Source: VRUE01 sp963774405
Lineage (GTDB): Bacteria; Actinomycetota; Thermoleophilia; Solirubrobacterales; 70-9
Direction: 5' to 3'
DNA length: 64,000 nt
NCBI GenBank assembly: GCA_963774405.1
Contig: CAVZEV010000005.1
Span: 682,001-746,000 of the forward strand
A program made the translations under genes and the position numbers. The notes under the pieces are model-generated. The model saw only the letters and a program-made list of their open reading frames with translations. It searched no databases and had not been told where the DNA came from. Of this stretch, positions 47,845 to 57,792 are shown piece after piece (position 1 is the first letter of the stretch; the number at the start of each line of letters is the position of its first letter).

Positions 47845-47873
47845 TGCGCTGCCCCTCGGACCCAGACCGCGGA

Positions 47874-49341
47874 TCATGCCCAATACTTGGCCCAGACGTC
47901 TCCGCGGAGGAGAACGGCACCCAGCGCCAGCCAGGCGAACGCCGGTCGCGAAAAGCGCGGCAATAAGTCCGGCGGCGTCGTAGCTCACCGGGAGGATCTG
48001 TCCCGCCGCGGCGGCGAGGAGGTTATCGCGGTGACGCGGGCAACCTGATCTGCACCGGCTGCGTACCTGCGGCTGCGCCGCCACCAACAAGACGAAAACT
48101 GAGACGGCACGCGCCAATCGACATCGCGATGCCGATCCCCGCCTCGTCGAGGCCTGCCAATCAGAGCCGCGACCAGGAGGAACCCGAGGATCAGCTTCAG
48201 CGCTGACTGCCAGGACCGGGACGTTTGGCTTGCCCTCGGCCAGGAAGAAGCTGTTGATCGGCGAGGCCACGCTCGCAACCAGCATCATCGAGAGCGAGCC
48301 GTAGAGAACGATGTCGGAGGTCGGCAGCCATTCCGGTCCGAGGACGACATCGATGAACGGCTGGATCCCCCCCGCGATCAGGGCGAGGGGTAGGCCGCAG
48401 ACGAGCGCGATCTGCCCAAGCATGCGGGCGGCGCGCGCCGGCCGCTGGTCGCCGGACTGGCTGAGCGTCGGCAAGCATCACCCGGGCCACTGCGGCCGAA
48501 AGGGCGGTCGGGAAGGAGAAGAGCCGCTTCGCCATCCCGTAGAAGCCCTGCCATCGGAGCGCCGCCGACCGCGCCGATTATCGCCACGTAGCCGAGATCG
48601 CGCCCCAGATACAGCATGCCGAGCACGCTGACCCGGCTGCCGAAGCCAATCAACGGCTTCACCCGCGACAGCTCGAAGCGCGGCAGGCGCGCCGCTCCCG
48701 GGGTCAGCCAGGCAACCCCCGCTCCCAGCATCGCTCCCACCGGAACCGCGCCGGCGAGACTGAACACACCGAGACCGGCCAGCGCCGCCGCGAGGGCGAA
48801 GAGGTTGAACCCAATCGTGTCGGCTGCCTCGACGGCGGCGACCCGGCCGAAGCTCATCTTGCGGTCGAGCATCGCCATCGGCACCGCCCTCGCCGCATAG
48901 ATAGGCAGCGCCAGCAGCGTGATCGCGATCACGCGGAGGACATTGTCGGAAGCGCCAAGTGCGGGCAGGATCAGAAACGTGGCGACCAGCACGGCGAGCA
49001 CCGACGATCGCCGAGGTGACCAAGAGCAGAAAGCCGATCGTCGAAGCCTGCAGCGCGATCGGAGGGTGGCTCCGGCATGCGAACAAGGGCGGCAGGAAGG
49101 CCGAGTTCGGCAACGTTCTGGCCGACCAGTTGAACCGACAGCGCGATCGCGAAGAGCCCGTAGTCGGCGGGAGTGAGTAGACGGGCAAGAACGACGGTGA
49201 CGCCGGCTGTCAGCAGCTGGAAGCCCAGCGTTCGGCCAACCAGCAGCGATACGCCACGAGCAGCGGACTGTCCGAGCGCCGCGCCGTCGGGCGGTGCCGC
49301 CGCCTCGAAGTTCTCGATCTGTGGGTCGGGCTCGGCTATTG
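47874..49341 (-). pseudogene. Second Wzx-type flippase, broken by single-base insertions
   Basis: Fragments in three frames give GVSLLVGRTLGFQLLTAG, VLARLLTPADYGLFAIAL, then AIGFNLFALAAALAGLG-like helices, PLALIAGGIQPFIDVVLG and AFAWLALGAVLLRGDVW at the end. It is close in sequence and gene order to the flippase at 40958-42418. No normal start codon was found near 49341, probably because of a base error. Two flippases in one locus could serve two glycans or reflect duplication. Confidence 0.7.
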
Positions 49342-51603
49342 GAGCGCGGGTGGATTCGTCAGGCCGAACACCTTGAGGTGAGGGCCGTTGGCGCCGCTTG
49401 GCTCGACTTCGTAGATCGCCGTTGCGCCCTGGCGCGAACCGATCAGGAATTTGGTGCTCGCGGTTGAATCGCACCGGAATCGTCGAGGTCGCGACGAATC
49501 GCATCCCACTCGAAGCCGGTCTCGCCAAGCAGAACGTGGACCATGCTGTGCGTCGTCATTGGGATCGTGATGGATCATCACCAGGTCAAGCCGTTCACCG
49601 CGGAAGATCCGATTTTCGTCTTTCTTAGGCAGGCCTTGGATCGGCGCGATCTGGAACGACCATTCGTCAGGGCTGAGACCCCGGTACGGCAAGCGGGTGG
49701 CGTAGAGCTGACGATGGAAGCCCGACTCGCCGGAGAGGATCTGCAGGATCGGACGCGACTGCGGATCGCCACGGGTGAGCACGAACAGGTCCGGTTTCGT
49801 TCCCCCCCAGTTGGCGATCATGAATTCTCTGGTCGTCCCTTTCGGCGGTTCGGAAAGGGGGGCGCTGAAGCTTTGCGGCTTCGCTTCCGAGCTCCAGGTG
49901 GGTGTGACCGTCACCGAGAGGTTTCTCGGTCGCTGTTCAAAGGAGAAAAGCGCCTCGGCCCGCCACGGTGGCCACACGTTGACGTCGAAATGCGAGCGGC
50001 GGACATCCTGGGGGATCGTGAGCTTCGCCAGGCGCTGGGCTTCGCTCAGGGGCTTTCCGGGGACGTAGGAGTAAAGCGAGGCCGTGTGTCCGGACCCCTG
50101 AACCCATTGCAGCGGCTCGTTGTCGTTGGGTCGGTCGCTGTTCGTCATCACTTCCCTTGCGATGGCCACGCCGCGTGGCAGTTGTTGCGATCTGAGCAGT
50201 GGATACGGTTCGGGAAGCAGCGGCTGGATGACCAGGCCGGAGATGAAGAGGAGCACGATGACGCCGGCGCCGAGAGCGATTAGGCCTCCGGCGAGCCGTC
50301 TGTCTCCGCCACGCCGCGATTTGACCGAATCCGCCGGTGCGGGTTCACTCGCCGCCTCGGCCGTTGTGGCTCGTCCCGTCATGCGGCGGATTCTGCCCCA
50401 TGCCTCCCCGGTCAGGCCGGGCGGGTCCGCCGGATCTTCGGCGATCGCGCCGACGATCAGCAGCAGCGGAACGACCAACAGCCAGTCGAGCTGCTGGGTC
50501 CAGAGGTTCTGGTAGAGGCCGAAGACGGCGATGTAGAGGAAATATGCGGCGACCATGCTCCAGCGGAAGGCCCTCGTTTTCACGGCCATCGCGAAGGCGC
50601 CGGCGGAAATGAATCCAGTCGCGGCTATGGCGGGAATCAGCGCGATGAACCCGCCATCCGCCCAGAAAGGGCCGGCGACGGTGCTGGTCACCCAGGGCGG
50701 GGTGATCGCGGCAGAGATGTCAGAGACGTTGCGGGCCCCGTGGAAGACGATGTTGAGACCGATCGCATCGAAGGCGCCACCGCCAAACGCTTCCCCCGTC
50801 GGGATAGTGGCCGACCACTCCCTGCAGGGCGAGGAAGTTCGTTGTGATCGCCAGGTAGATCGGGATCAGCGGCTGCAGGAAGAAGGGCGTGCCAGGCAGG
50901 ATTTCGCCGAAGAGTTCGGACTCGAACGGGTTGTAGGGGTTCTGGCGGGTGCGCAGGTAGAAGCCGAACACGACCGCCGCGAAGGCGAGCAGGGCGCCGC
51001 CGATGAACATCCAGTTCTGTAGGTCGGCCCCAGTAGAGCCAGCGCGCGGCGATAGCCACAATGACCGGCAGTACCACGCTGCCGCGCCCGGCTTGCAGCG
51101 CGAAACCGCCCAGCGCTGCGAGGGCGATGACGAGCTCGAATCGCGACTCGCGGGCGAACAGGGCTTTCGGGCGGACGAGGGCGACGATCGCGGCCACGGT
51201 CAGACCATCGGTGAGGATGATCGTCGGGCCGCCCTGGCTGAAGCGAAGCGTGCTTCCGTTGGGAGAGAGAAGCGGAACGCCGCCGATTTTCGCGAACTGG
51301 TGGGCGAGCTCCAAGAGTCCGCAGTACCACCAATGCGACGAGCACCCGGCGGTAGGTGCGGCTTTTCCGCGGCGTAGAGGCCTTGGCGAGGCGGGCGCGG
51401 CTCAGCGCCACCCCCTCTCCGATCAATCCCCCCGCGACGAACGTGACGGGAACGATCGCGACGACGAAGATCACCAGCGTGGACCAGCTCAGTTGACTGC
51501 TCAACAGGTGGTACTGGCTGAGCAGGGCGGCGAAGATCCAGGCCGCGGTGAAGGTCAGCAGCGGCGAGAGCGGCGTCCCGTTGAGCTGGGCGAAGCGCTT
51601 CAT
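49336..51603 (-). pseudogene. Wzy-like oligosaccharide repeat-unit polymerase, broken by single-base insertions
   Basis: From ATG 51603: PLLTFTAAWIFAALLSQY, then helices with ARWLYWG, FYLRTRQNPYNPFESELF and LQPLIPIYLAITTNFLAL, features of O-antigen/repeat-unit polymerases with a large outer loop. After 50691 one long frame adds more helices and about 250 residues of extracytoplasmic domain, ending at 49336. Breaks lie near 51310, 51035 and 50790. The large C-terminal domain is unusual for Wzy. The gene overlaps the GT2 gene upstream (ATGA). Confidence 0.65.
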
Positions 51604-52517
51604 CGGCTCCCCGCTGGTCCCAGGCGGTAGCCCCGGGCGTAGCCCGCGCGTGTCATCGCCAGCCAGACGCGCTCGCGAACCCCGGCCGGAAGGGGCAGTT
51701 TGGCGAGCGTGCCGAGCAGGGGCGCCGCGGCGCGCACGGCAGACCAGGCGGCTCCGCGCGGCGCCTGCACGCCGGGGTGGGGGCGGTCCGGGCGCAGGCG
51801 GTTATATAGAGCCGCCGAACGGCCGACGGCGACGGAGCGGCGCAGCGACTGCTCCGGGGACGTCGGGTGATCGTGGAGGACGAGCAGCTCGGAGTGGTAG
51901 TCGAGCTCGAGGCCGCAGTCGGCGAGGCGGACGCCGAGCTCGGTGTCCTCGACCGCGGCGGTCGGGAAGCGGATGTCGAAGCCGCCGACCTGCTCGAAGA
52001 TCGCTCGCTTCAGCGATGCGTGCGAGCTGTAGAAGTACTTCGAGGCGTCGACGGGGCCGGCGTCGAGTTCGCAGTAGTGGAACTGGGGCCCACCGTTCTC
52101 GAGCCAGCGCATGAACGGAGTCACCGGCTTGCGGGGAGTCCAGGTGATCCGGCCCAGGACTCCGTAGGTGGGCTCCGGACGTGCCGCGTGCAGATCTAGA
52201 TGGGCGCGCAGCAGTCGCTGGTCGGCAGGTTCGGTGTCGTCGCCGAGGAAGAGCAGGATCTCGCCCTCGGCCACCTCGACACCGGCGTTGCGGGCAGCGG
52301 CCGGACCGCCATCCGGACGCTCGAGCAGCCGGATCGGCAGGGCGCCGCCTTCGGCCCGGCGCTGGACCCGGGCCACGGTTTCGTCGCTCGACCCGTTGTC
52401 GACCACGATCGCCTCGAGCGCGGCGTCGCCGGCCTGCTGCGCTTCCAGCGCGTCGAGTGTCCGCGCCAGCGCGTCGGCTCGATCCTTGGTTGGTATGACG
52501 ACGGAGAGGGAGTTCAT
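51600..52517 (-). CDS. GT2 glycosyltransferase C
   Basis: An intact 305-residue GT-A enzyme: LSVVIPTKDRADALARTL, IVVDNGSSDETVARV, and ILLFLGDDTEPAD with the DxD-type metal site. FPTAAVEDTELGVRLAD carries the ED catalytic motif. The C-terminus has a hydrophobic helix that may touch the membrane. It is in a tight operon, overlapping the next GT2 (4 bp) and the polymerase gene (4 bp). Sugar and linkage unknown. Confidence 0.9.
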   Translation of the reverse strand: MNSLSVVIPTKDRADALARTLDALEAQQAGDAALEAIVVDNGSSDETVARVQRRAEGGALPIRLLERPDGGPAAARNAGVEVAEGEILLFLGDDTEPADQRLLRAHLDLHAARPEPTYGVLGRITWTPRKPVTPFMRWLENGGPQFHYCELDAGPVDASKYFYSSHASLKRAIFEQVGGFDIRFPTAAVEDTELGVRLADCGLELDYHSELLVLHDHPTSPEQSLRRSVAVGRSAALYNRLRPDRPHPGVQAPRGAAWSAVRAAAPLLGTLAKLPLPAGVRERVWLAMTRAGYARGYRLGPAGSR

Positions 52518-53338
52518 CGGGCGCCGCCCGCTCTAAGGCGCCGGGAAAGCCTAAGTAGCGGCGCGGCGATTGGCATTGCGCCGCGGTGGTGGAGGCGAAT
52601 GTAGCGCTCGACCGAGCGCAGCCGGATCGCCTGCTGCTCACGGGGATCGATCTGGACGAAGGCCTCGGCGCCGACGTGTCCGACACGCGCCGAGCCGGCG
52701 ATCAGGTTGCGACGGCCGGCGTCGTGCAGACGCTTGGCCAGGTCGACGTCCTCGTACCAGAGGAAGAAGCCCTCGTCGAAGCCGCCGAATGCCTCCCAGG
52801 TCTCGCGGGTGACGACGAAGCAGGCACCCGAGGGCTGGCCGACCTCGGCCACCGCGCCCGCTGCCGGGCTCGGCTGCGCCCGCTCGCCGAAGGAGCCGGC
52901 GAAGATTCGCGCCAGCATCGTGGCTGTGCTCGGCAGGGCGGCGTGGTAGCGGTCCGCGTCGCCGCCGAACACCGGCCCGACCATTCCGGCTCGCGGCTCC
53001 TGCCGCGCCACCTGCGCCAGCGCCGCCAGCGCGCCCGGCTCTGCCACCACGTCGGGATTGCTGACGCAGACCAGCTCGCCGCCGCCGCCGCGCAGCGCCC
53101 GGTTGGCGGCGCGGCCGTAGCCGAGGTTCTCCTCGCTCAGCTCGAGTCGCACGTTCTCCGGGCAGCCGTTGCGCAGCAGCTCGCGCTGCTCGGGGCGCGA
53201 GGCGTTGTCGATGATCGTCACCCGCGCTTCGACGCCCGTGGAGGCCAGATAGGCGCGCGCTGCGCCCAGGGCCGCCTCGGCCGTGTTCCAGTTGACGATC
53301 GCGACATCGATTGCGGGAGGGGAGGGGTCCGGGGTCAT
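52514..53338 (-). CDS. GT2 glycosyltransferase D (rhamnosyltransferase-like)
   Basis: A 274-residue GT2 enzyme: IDVAIVNWNTAEAALGAA, VTIIDNASRPEQREL, ELVCVSNPDVVAEPG with the substrate-metal site, and FFLWYEDVDLAKRLHDAG. These match the WbbL/rhamnosyltransferase group. It is first in its operon, divergent from rmlA with 29 bp between, so a shared promoter region with the dTDP-rhamnose supply is plausible. Confidence 0.9.
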   Translation of the reverse strand: MTPDPSPPAIDVAIVNWNTAEAALGAARAYLASTGVEARVTIIDNASRPEQRELLRNGCPENVRLELSEENLGYGRAANRALRGGGGELVCVSNPDVVAEPGALAALAQVARQEPRAGMVGPVFGGDADRYHAALPSTATMLARIFAGSFGERAQPSPAAGAVAEVGQPSGACFVVTRETWEAFGGFDEGFFLWYEDVDLAKRLHDAGRRNLIAGSARVGHVGAEAFVQIDPREQQAIRLRSVERYIRLHHRGAMPIAAPLLRLSRRLRAGGAR

Positions 53339-53367
53339 CGTCGGCGCGACGATAGCCTTCCCGCGAC

Positions 53368-54447
53368 GTGCAAGACCTAAAGGGCCTGATCCTCTCTGGT
53401 GGGGCCGGGACGCGGCTGCGGCCGATCACCCACACCTCGGCCAAGCAGCTGGTTCCAGTTGCCAACAAGCCCGTGCTCTTCTACGGGATTGAGGCGCTGG
53501 TCGATGCCGGTGTCACCGAGATCGGGATCATCATCGCCCCGGAGACCGGCGATGAGATCTGCGAGGCGGCCGGCGACGGCTCCGCCTTCGGCGCCGAGAT
53601 CACCTACATCGTTCAGGACAAGCCCGCCGGGCTCGCTCATGCGGTGCTCACCGCGGAGGAGTTCATCGACGGTTCGCCTTTCGTCATGTACCTCGGCGAC
53701 AACCTGCTCGCCGACGGTTTGCGCGGCCTCGTCTCGACCTTCCGCGAGGAGGATCCCGATGCGCTGATCCTGCTCACCCCGGTCGACGATCCCCAGTCCT
53801 ACGGTGTCGCCGAGCTCGACAGCGAGGGCGGAATTGTGCGCCTGATCGAGAAGCCGAAAGATCCGCCCTCGAACCTCGCTCTGGTCGGCGTCTACCTCTT
53901 CGCGCCGCCGATCTTCGATGCCGCTCGCGCGCTCGAGCCCTCCTGGCGCGGCGAGCTGGAGATCACCGAGGCGATCCAGAGCCTGATCGAAGAGGGCAAG
54001 ACCGTGAAGTCCGAGGTTGTCAGCGGCTGGTGGAAGGACACCGGCCAGCTCGCCGACATGCTCGAGGCCAACCGGCTCGTGCTCGAGGAGATCGAGACCA
54101 AGATCGAGGGCGAGGTCGACGAGGCCTCGAAGATCGAGGGCCGCGTCGTGGTCGAGCCCGGTGCGATGGTGACCAACTCGGTCGTCCGCGGCCCCGCGGT
54201 GATCGGCGCCGGCGCCCGCATCGAGGACGCCTACGTCGGTCCCTACACCTCGATCGGCGACGACGTCTGCGTGCGCCGCTCCGAAGTCGAGCACTCGATC
54301 ATCCTCTCCGGCTCGGTGGTCGAGGATCTCGGCACCCGCATGGAGGCAAGCCTGCTGGGCCGCGAAGTCAAGCTGACCCGCAGCGAGGGCATGCCGAAGA
54401 CCCTGCAGATGCTGGTCGGCGACAAGTCCGAGATCAAGATCACCTGA
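53368..54447 (+). CDS. rmlA: Glucose-1-phosphate thymidylyltransferase
   Basis: A 359-residue protein with a GTG start. The nucleotide-binding loop LILSGGAGTRLRPIT is followed by FVMYLGDNLL, LIEKPKDPP and a long left-handed beta-helix-like C-terminus. This is the longer RfbA-like form. It makes dTDP-glucose, first step to dTDP-L-rhamnose; rmlD, rmlB and rmlC lie downstream but are separated from it by toxin and ATPase genes. Its 3' end overlaps the convergent ATPase gene by 8 bp. Confidence 0.92.
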   Translation: MQDLKGLILSGGAGTRLRPITHTSAKQLVPVANKPVLFYGIEALVDAGVTEIGIIIAPETGDEICEAAGDGSAFGAEITYIVQDKPAGLAHAVLTAEEFIDGSPFVMYLGDNLLADGLRGLVSTFREEDPDALILLTPVDDPQSYGVAELDSEGGIVRLIEKPKDPPSNLALVGVYLFAPPIFDAARALEPSWRGELEITEAIQSLIEEGKTVKSEVVSGWWKDTGQLADMLEANRLVLEEIETKIEGEVDEASKIEGRVVVEPGAMVTNSVVRGPAVIGAGARIEDAYVGPYTSIGDDVCVRRSEVEHSIILSGSVVEDLGTRMEASLLGREVKLTRSEGMPKTLQMLVGDKSEIKIT

Positions 54448-55612
54448 TTTCACCGATTGCAAGGGGATCGTTGCGGCGAAGCCACTCGGCGAACAATGGG
54501 TCGACTATTCGCCATTGCGAGCCCGAGCCCTCGACGACGCCACGAGCACGGAGGCGTTCGAGCGCACGCTTAGCCGTATCGGGTCCGCTCAGTCCGTATC
54601 GGGGCGGCGCCGCTCTGCTGCCGGGAGACGCGCCGCTCGCTACCAAGAAGAGCGCCTTGGCGCCGTTGCCCTCGCTGTCCTCTCCCGCGAGCAACCCGTC
54701 GATGATCGCCCCGAAGTCCGTGCTGTGCGAGCGGCTCGAGAGCAGACGATCGAAGGCAGCTTGGACCGCGTCGCCGTCGATTTGCTCTCCCTCTTCGGCG
54801 GCCTCCCAGGCCTCCCAGGCCAAGTGCTGCGTGCGCTTCGGGTGTGCTTCGGTCAGCGAGACCAAGAGATCGGCGGCCCGCTCGTCGATGGGCTTACCGG
54901 AAGCGGCAAAAGAATGCTCCAGGTAGGCGGCGAACGGTCCGGAGCCGATCGGCGGCAAGGCGATGTCGTGGGTCTGGTCCCAGATTGGCTCGGTATCGGT
55001 GTGCAGCATCAACTCCAGCTTCTCGCGCAGGCTTCCGGTGAGGAGCAGGCTGATCCTCCCGCCTGCCTCGGGCTCCATCAGCGCCGATCGGATAATGCTC
55101 AGCGGCTCTCCAGGGCAACCGTTGAGCCTCTGGAACTCGTCGAAGACGACGACGAGACGGTCGGTTGCCTGGGTGAGAGCAAGGAGTTGATCGTGGAGGA
55201 TCTCGGCCTCGTTGAGCGCCTGTCGCCCCCCGCTGCGGACGCCCGCCGCGACGGCGCCGAGATTGATCCCGATGTTCTTCTCCAGCCGCCTCCAGGCGTC
55301 GCTTGCGCGGCGGCGCAGCTGGGCGTCCGGATGCCGCTCCAGGGCGGTCCGTACGGCGCCTATGAATGCAGGCAGGCTGATCGCGCGGCGCAGGTCGATC
55401 CGGAGCAGTTGCCAGGGAGGGGCGTCGGGCTCATGATCGAGTGCGAGCTCGTTGCGAAGTTGAAGCGTGAAGCTGGTCTTACCTGTGCCTCGTGGCCCAA
55501 ACAGCGCGATGTGGGTGCCGGACTTGAGCTGAATGGCTGTCTCGCGAGCAAAGGGCTCTCGCGACACTCCATCCTCGATGGCGTTCTCCCAAATAAAGGG
55601 GTTGAGCGGCAT
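54440..55612 (-). CDS. Archaeal-type AAA+ ATPase
   Basis: A 390-residue protein from ATG 55612 (MPLNPFIWENAIEDG). Walker A is GPRGTGKTSF, Walker B is LVVVFDEFQRL, and LLLTGSLREKLELML is the sensor-like segment. A winged-helix-like region at the C-terminus ends in IVDPLFAEWLRRN. This is the single-domain STAND-like ATPase group often found near toxin-antitoxin modules and in mobile islets. The function is unknown; it lies between rmlA and a VapBC pair, out of place in a sugar operon. Confidence 0.85.
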   Translation of the reverse strand: MPLNPFIWENAIEDGVSREPFARETAIQLKSGTHIALFGPRGTGKTSFTLQLRNELALDHEPDAPPWQLLRIDLRRAISLPAFIGAVRTALERHPDAQLRRRASDAWRRLEKNIGINLGAVAAGVRSGGRQALNEAEILHDQLLALTQATDRLVVVFDEFQRLNGCPGEPLSIIRSALMEPEAGGRISLLLTGSLREKLELMLHTDTEPIWDQTHDIALPPIGSGPFAAYLEHSFAASGKPIDERAADLLVSLTEAHPKRTQHLAWEAWEAAEEGEQIDGDAVQAAFDRLLSSRSHSTDFGAIIDGLLAGEDSEGNGAKALFLVASGASPGSRAAPPRYGLSGPDTAKRALERLRARGVVEGSGSQWRIVDPLFAEWLRRNDPLAIGEIR

Positions 55613-55747
55613 GCGCACGAGTGTACGCAACAAGTGCGACGCTATGTACGCGCTGCGCAGGTACATGGATCTCGCTCCCGATTCTCCGGGGTCACACTCC
55701 CAGCTCGCCGCCTACGAAATCCCAATCTGTTAGATCATCTGATTTCG

Positions 55748-55776
55748 GCGTCCGTCCGCCGGCATTGGCCGGACGC
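55748..55776 (-). terminator. Stem-loop after the vapC-type gene
   Basis: GCGTCCG (55748-55754) pairs with CGGACGC (55770-55776), with an inner CCGGC/GCCGG stem. It sits just past the toxin stop on the minus strand. The remaining gap to 55612 holds only a weak ATGTAC/GTACAT inverted repeat. Confidence 0.5.
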
Positions 55777-55784
55777 GGTGGAGG

Positions 55785-56192
55785 TCAGGCCGACGGATCG
55801 ACCAGCGTCACCCGCGCCGGCTTGAAGTCACGGTGGTTCAGCGTGGCGAGTGCCAGATCGTGGGCGAGGGCGGTGGCGGCGATCAGGCTGTCTTTGATCG
55901 ACATCGGTCGACCGTGGCGTCGCAGGTCTGCCAGGAGCTGTGCCCAGCGAATCCCGACAGCCGAATCCCAGGGAAGGCACTGGATCCGGCCGATTCCCTG
56001 CTCAAACCATCGTTCCAGCTCGTTGCGCCGAGCGCCACGCGCGAGGAGCAGGATGCCGAAGCGAACCTCGCCGAGGATGATCGGATCGACGACAATCGAG
56101 CGCTCGTTGCGGCGCAGCCACTCGACGACCCGCGGGTTGGGATCGGGCTTGGTCGCCTCGGAGAGGACGTTGGCATCGACGAGGTGCTTCAC
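55785..56192 (-). CDS. vapC: PIN-domain toxin (VapC)
   Basis: A 135-residue PIN protein: LVDANVLSEATKPDPN with the first Asp, PIILGEVRFGILLL with Glu, MSIKDSLIAATALAH with Asp, and LATLNHRDF. The full set of acidic residues is present, so it is probably active as an RNase. It overlaps its antitoxin by 4 bp (ATGA). Confidence 0.9.
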   Translation of the reverse strand: MKHLVDANVLSEATKPDPNPRVVEWLRRNERSIVVDPIILGEVRFGILLLARGARRNELERWFEQGIGRIQCLPWDSAVGIRWAQLLADLRRHGRPMSIKDSLIAATALAHDLALATLNHRDFKPARVTLVDPSA

Positions 56193-56431
56193 AGCGTGTC
56201 GGTCGACTCGGAGTCGATCGCGACGAAGTAGCCCTTTTGCGGGCAGTCGAGCAGCCAGTCCACCAAGCCTTCGTTGGGCGAGGGCGCTACCCGTCGCAGC
56301 AGGTACTCATCCGCGTCGAGGCGCTCGACCTCGAACTCCTGCCCAGGCGAAATGCCGTCGCGCTGGCGAAGCTCGGCTGGGAGCACGATCTGGCCGAAGA
56401 TCTGTAAGGTTCTTTCCCGAGAAACTGTAAG
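56189..56431 (-). CDS. vapB: AbrB/MazE-type antitoxin of the adjacent VapC
   Basis: The swapped-hairpin AbrB pattern TLQIFGQIVLPAELRQRDGI and EFEVERLDADEYLLRRV is clear, followed by a toxin-binding tail. No ATG, GTG or TTG precedes the first strand in frame, so the start is unresolved and the coordinate given is approximate. The direct repeats at 56402-56433 overlap the proposed beginning. About 80 residues. Confidence 0.65.
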   Translation of the reverse strand, partial: LTVSRERTLQIFGQIVLPAELRQRDGISPGQEFEVERLDADEYLLRRVAPSPNEGLVDWLLDCPQKGYFVAIDSESTDTL

Positions 56432-56433
56432 GT
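56402..56433. repeat. Direct repeat CTGTAAGGT at the antitoxin 5' end
   Basis: CTGTAAGGT occurs at 56402-56410 and 56425-56433, 23 bp apart or about two helical turns. The position suggests an antitoxin operator, lying between the VapBC pair and the divergent ATPase gene. Confidence 0.45.
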
Positions 56434-56483
56434 AGACGGTCGTGAATATGGCTAGTTGCGATCGAAAGCGCGCTGAGTAAGGA

Positions 56484-57764
56484 GTGAGCAAGCCCACCGC
56501 ATATCTGCCCCGGATCGCCGACGAGGAACTCAGCGAGCTGCTCGAGGGGCTGCCGGCAATCGCCATCGAGGGTCCGAGGGCCGTGGGCAAGACGGCGACG
56601 GCCGAACGACGTGCGGCGACCGTCTACCGACTCGACGACGACGATGTGCTGACGGTCGCTGAAGCTGATTCGTTGAGGCTGATCTCCGGGGAGAAGCCGA
56701 TCCTGATCGACGAGTGGCAGCGTCTTCCCAGCTCGTTTGACCGCGTGCGACGGGCGGTTGATGACGGTGCTGAGCCTGCGAGCTTTCTGCTGACCGGTTC
56801 AGCCGCGCCTACAAATCCACCGACCCACACTGGGGCCGGCAGGATCGTGAGAGTGCGTATGCGGCCGATGACGCTCGCCGAGCGCGGGATCGGTTCCCCT
56901 ACCGTCAGTCTCGCCGAGCTGCTCGAGGGCGAACGCCCGCGGGTCGAAGGCCAAGCCGAGGTGGACCTGGAGCGCTACGTCGAGGAGATCCTGGCCTCCG
57001 GCTTTCCGGGGGTCCGCCGTCTGTCCCCGTCGCTGAGGGAGGCGCAGCTTGACGGCTATCTCGACCACATCGTCGATCGCGATTTCGAGGAGCTCGACCA
57101 CAAGCTACGCGGGCCGGCGACCCTGCGGCGCTGGATGGCCGCATACGCCGCGGCTACCTCGACCACGGCCTCATTCGAGAAGATCAGGGAGGCTGCTGCT
57201 AGCGATCGTGGGGATGCACCGGCCAGGGCGACGGCTCTGCCCTACCGAGATGTCTTGGAGCGGTTGTGGATCCTCGATCCGGTTCAACCCTGGCTTCCGA
57301 CCCTCAACCGCCTCAAGCGATTGACCGCTCCCTTCAAGCACCATCTCGCGGATCCGGCGCTTGCGGCACATTTGCTGGGTGTTGATGCTTCGGTCTTGCT
57401 GCGAGGGGGTCAGCTCGGCCCCAGCGTGCCTCGCGATGGAACGCTGCTGGGCGCTCTGTTCGAGTCGCTGGTTACGTTGTGCGTGCGGGTTTACGCCCAG
57501 CAAGCGGTTGCGCGGACGGCACATCTGCGTACCTGGGGTGGCGAGCACGAGGTCGACCTGATCGTCGAGCGAGGCCAGTCGGTCGTCGCGATTGAGGTCA
57601 AGCTCGGCCAGGTCGCCGACGATCGCGACGTCCGCCACCTGCTCTGGCTGCGGGACAAACTGGGCGAGCAGCTCGCCGACGCGGTTGTGATCACGACCGG
57701 CCGCGAGGCCTACCGGCGCAAGGACGGCATCGCGGTCGTGCCCCTGGCGCTGCTCGGACCTTGA
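56484..57764 (+). CDS. AAA_14/DUF4143 ATPase
   Basis: A 426-residue protein with a GTG start. Walker A is EGPRAVGKTATA, Walker B is PILIDEWQRLPS, and LLTGSA is the sensor. The C-terminal DUF4143 domain ends in a nuclease-like fold: GEHEVDLIVERGQSVVAIEVKLG (D...E-x-K) spread over residues about 375-400. These proteins are widespread, often single copies acquired horizontally, with unknown role. TAAGGA directly abuts the start. It is divergent from the VapBC pair. Confidence 0.88.
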   Translation: MSKPTAYLPRIADEELSELLEGLPAIAIEGPRAVGKTATAERRAATVYRLDDDDVLTVAEADSLRLISGEKPILIDEWQRLPSSFDRVRRAVDDGAEPASFLLTGSAAPTNPPTHTGAGRIVRVRMRPMTLAERGIGSPTVSLAELLEGERPRVEGQAEVDLERYVEEILASGFPGVRRLSPSLREAQLDGYLDHIVDRDFEELDHKLRGPATLRRWMAAYAAATSTTASFEKIREAAASDRGDAPARATALPYRDVLERLWILDPVQPWLPTLNRLKRLTAPFKHHLADPALAAHLLGVDASVLLRGGQLGPSVPRDGTLLGALFESLVTLCVRVYAQQAVARTAHLRTWGGEHEVDLIVERGQSVVAIEVKLGQVADDRDVRHLLWLRDKLGEQLADAVVITTGREAYRRKDGIAVVPLALLGP

Positions 57765-57792
57765 GACGCCGATACCCTCCCGGACCGATGAA

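Noticed and set aside
49341..49528. Extended N-terminus for the second flippase
   Set aside because: The upstream frame lies inside the polymerase gene and reads as low-complexity Arg/Ser sequence without membrane or family character.
42440..51603. True pseudogene graveyard from loss of the polysaccharide
   Set aside because: Conserved active-site motifs remain, there are only one-base insertions, few in-frame stops, and intact genes of the same pathway on both sides. Base-calling error fits better.
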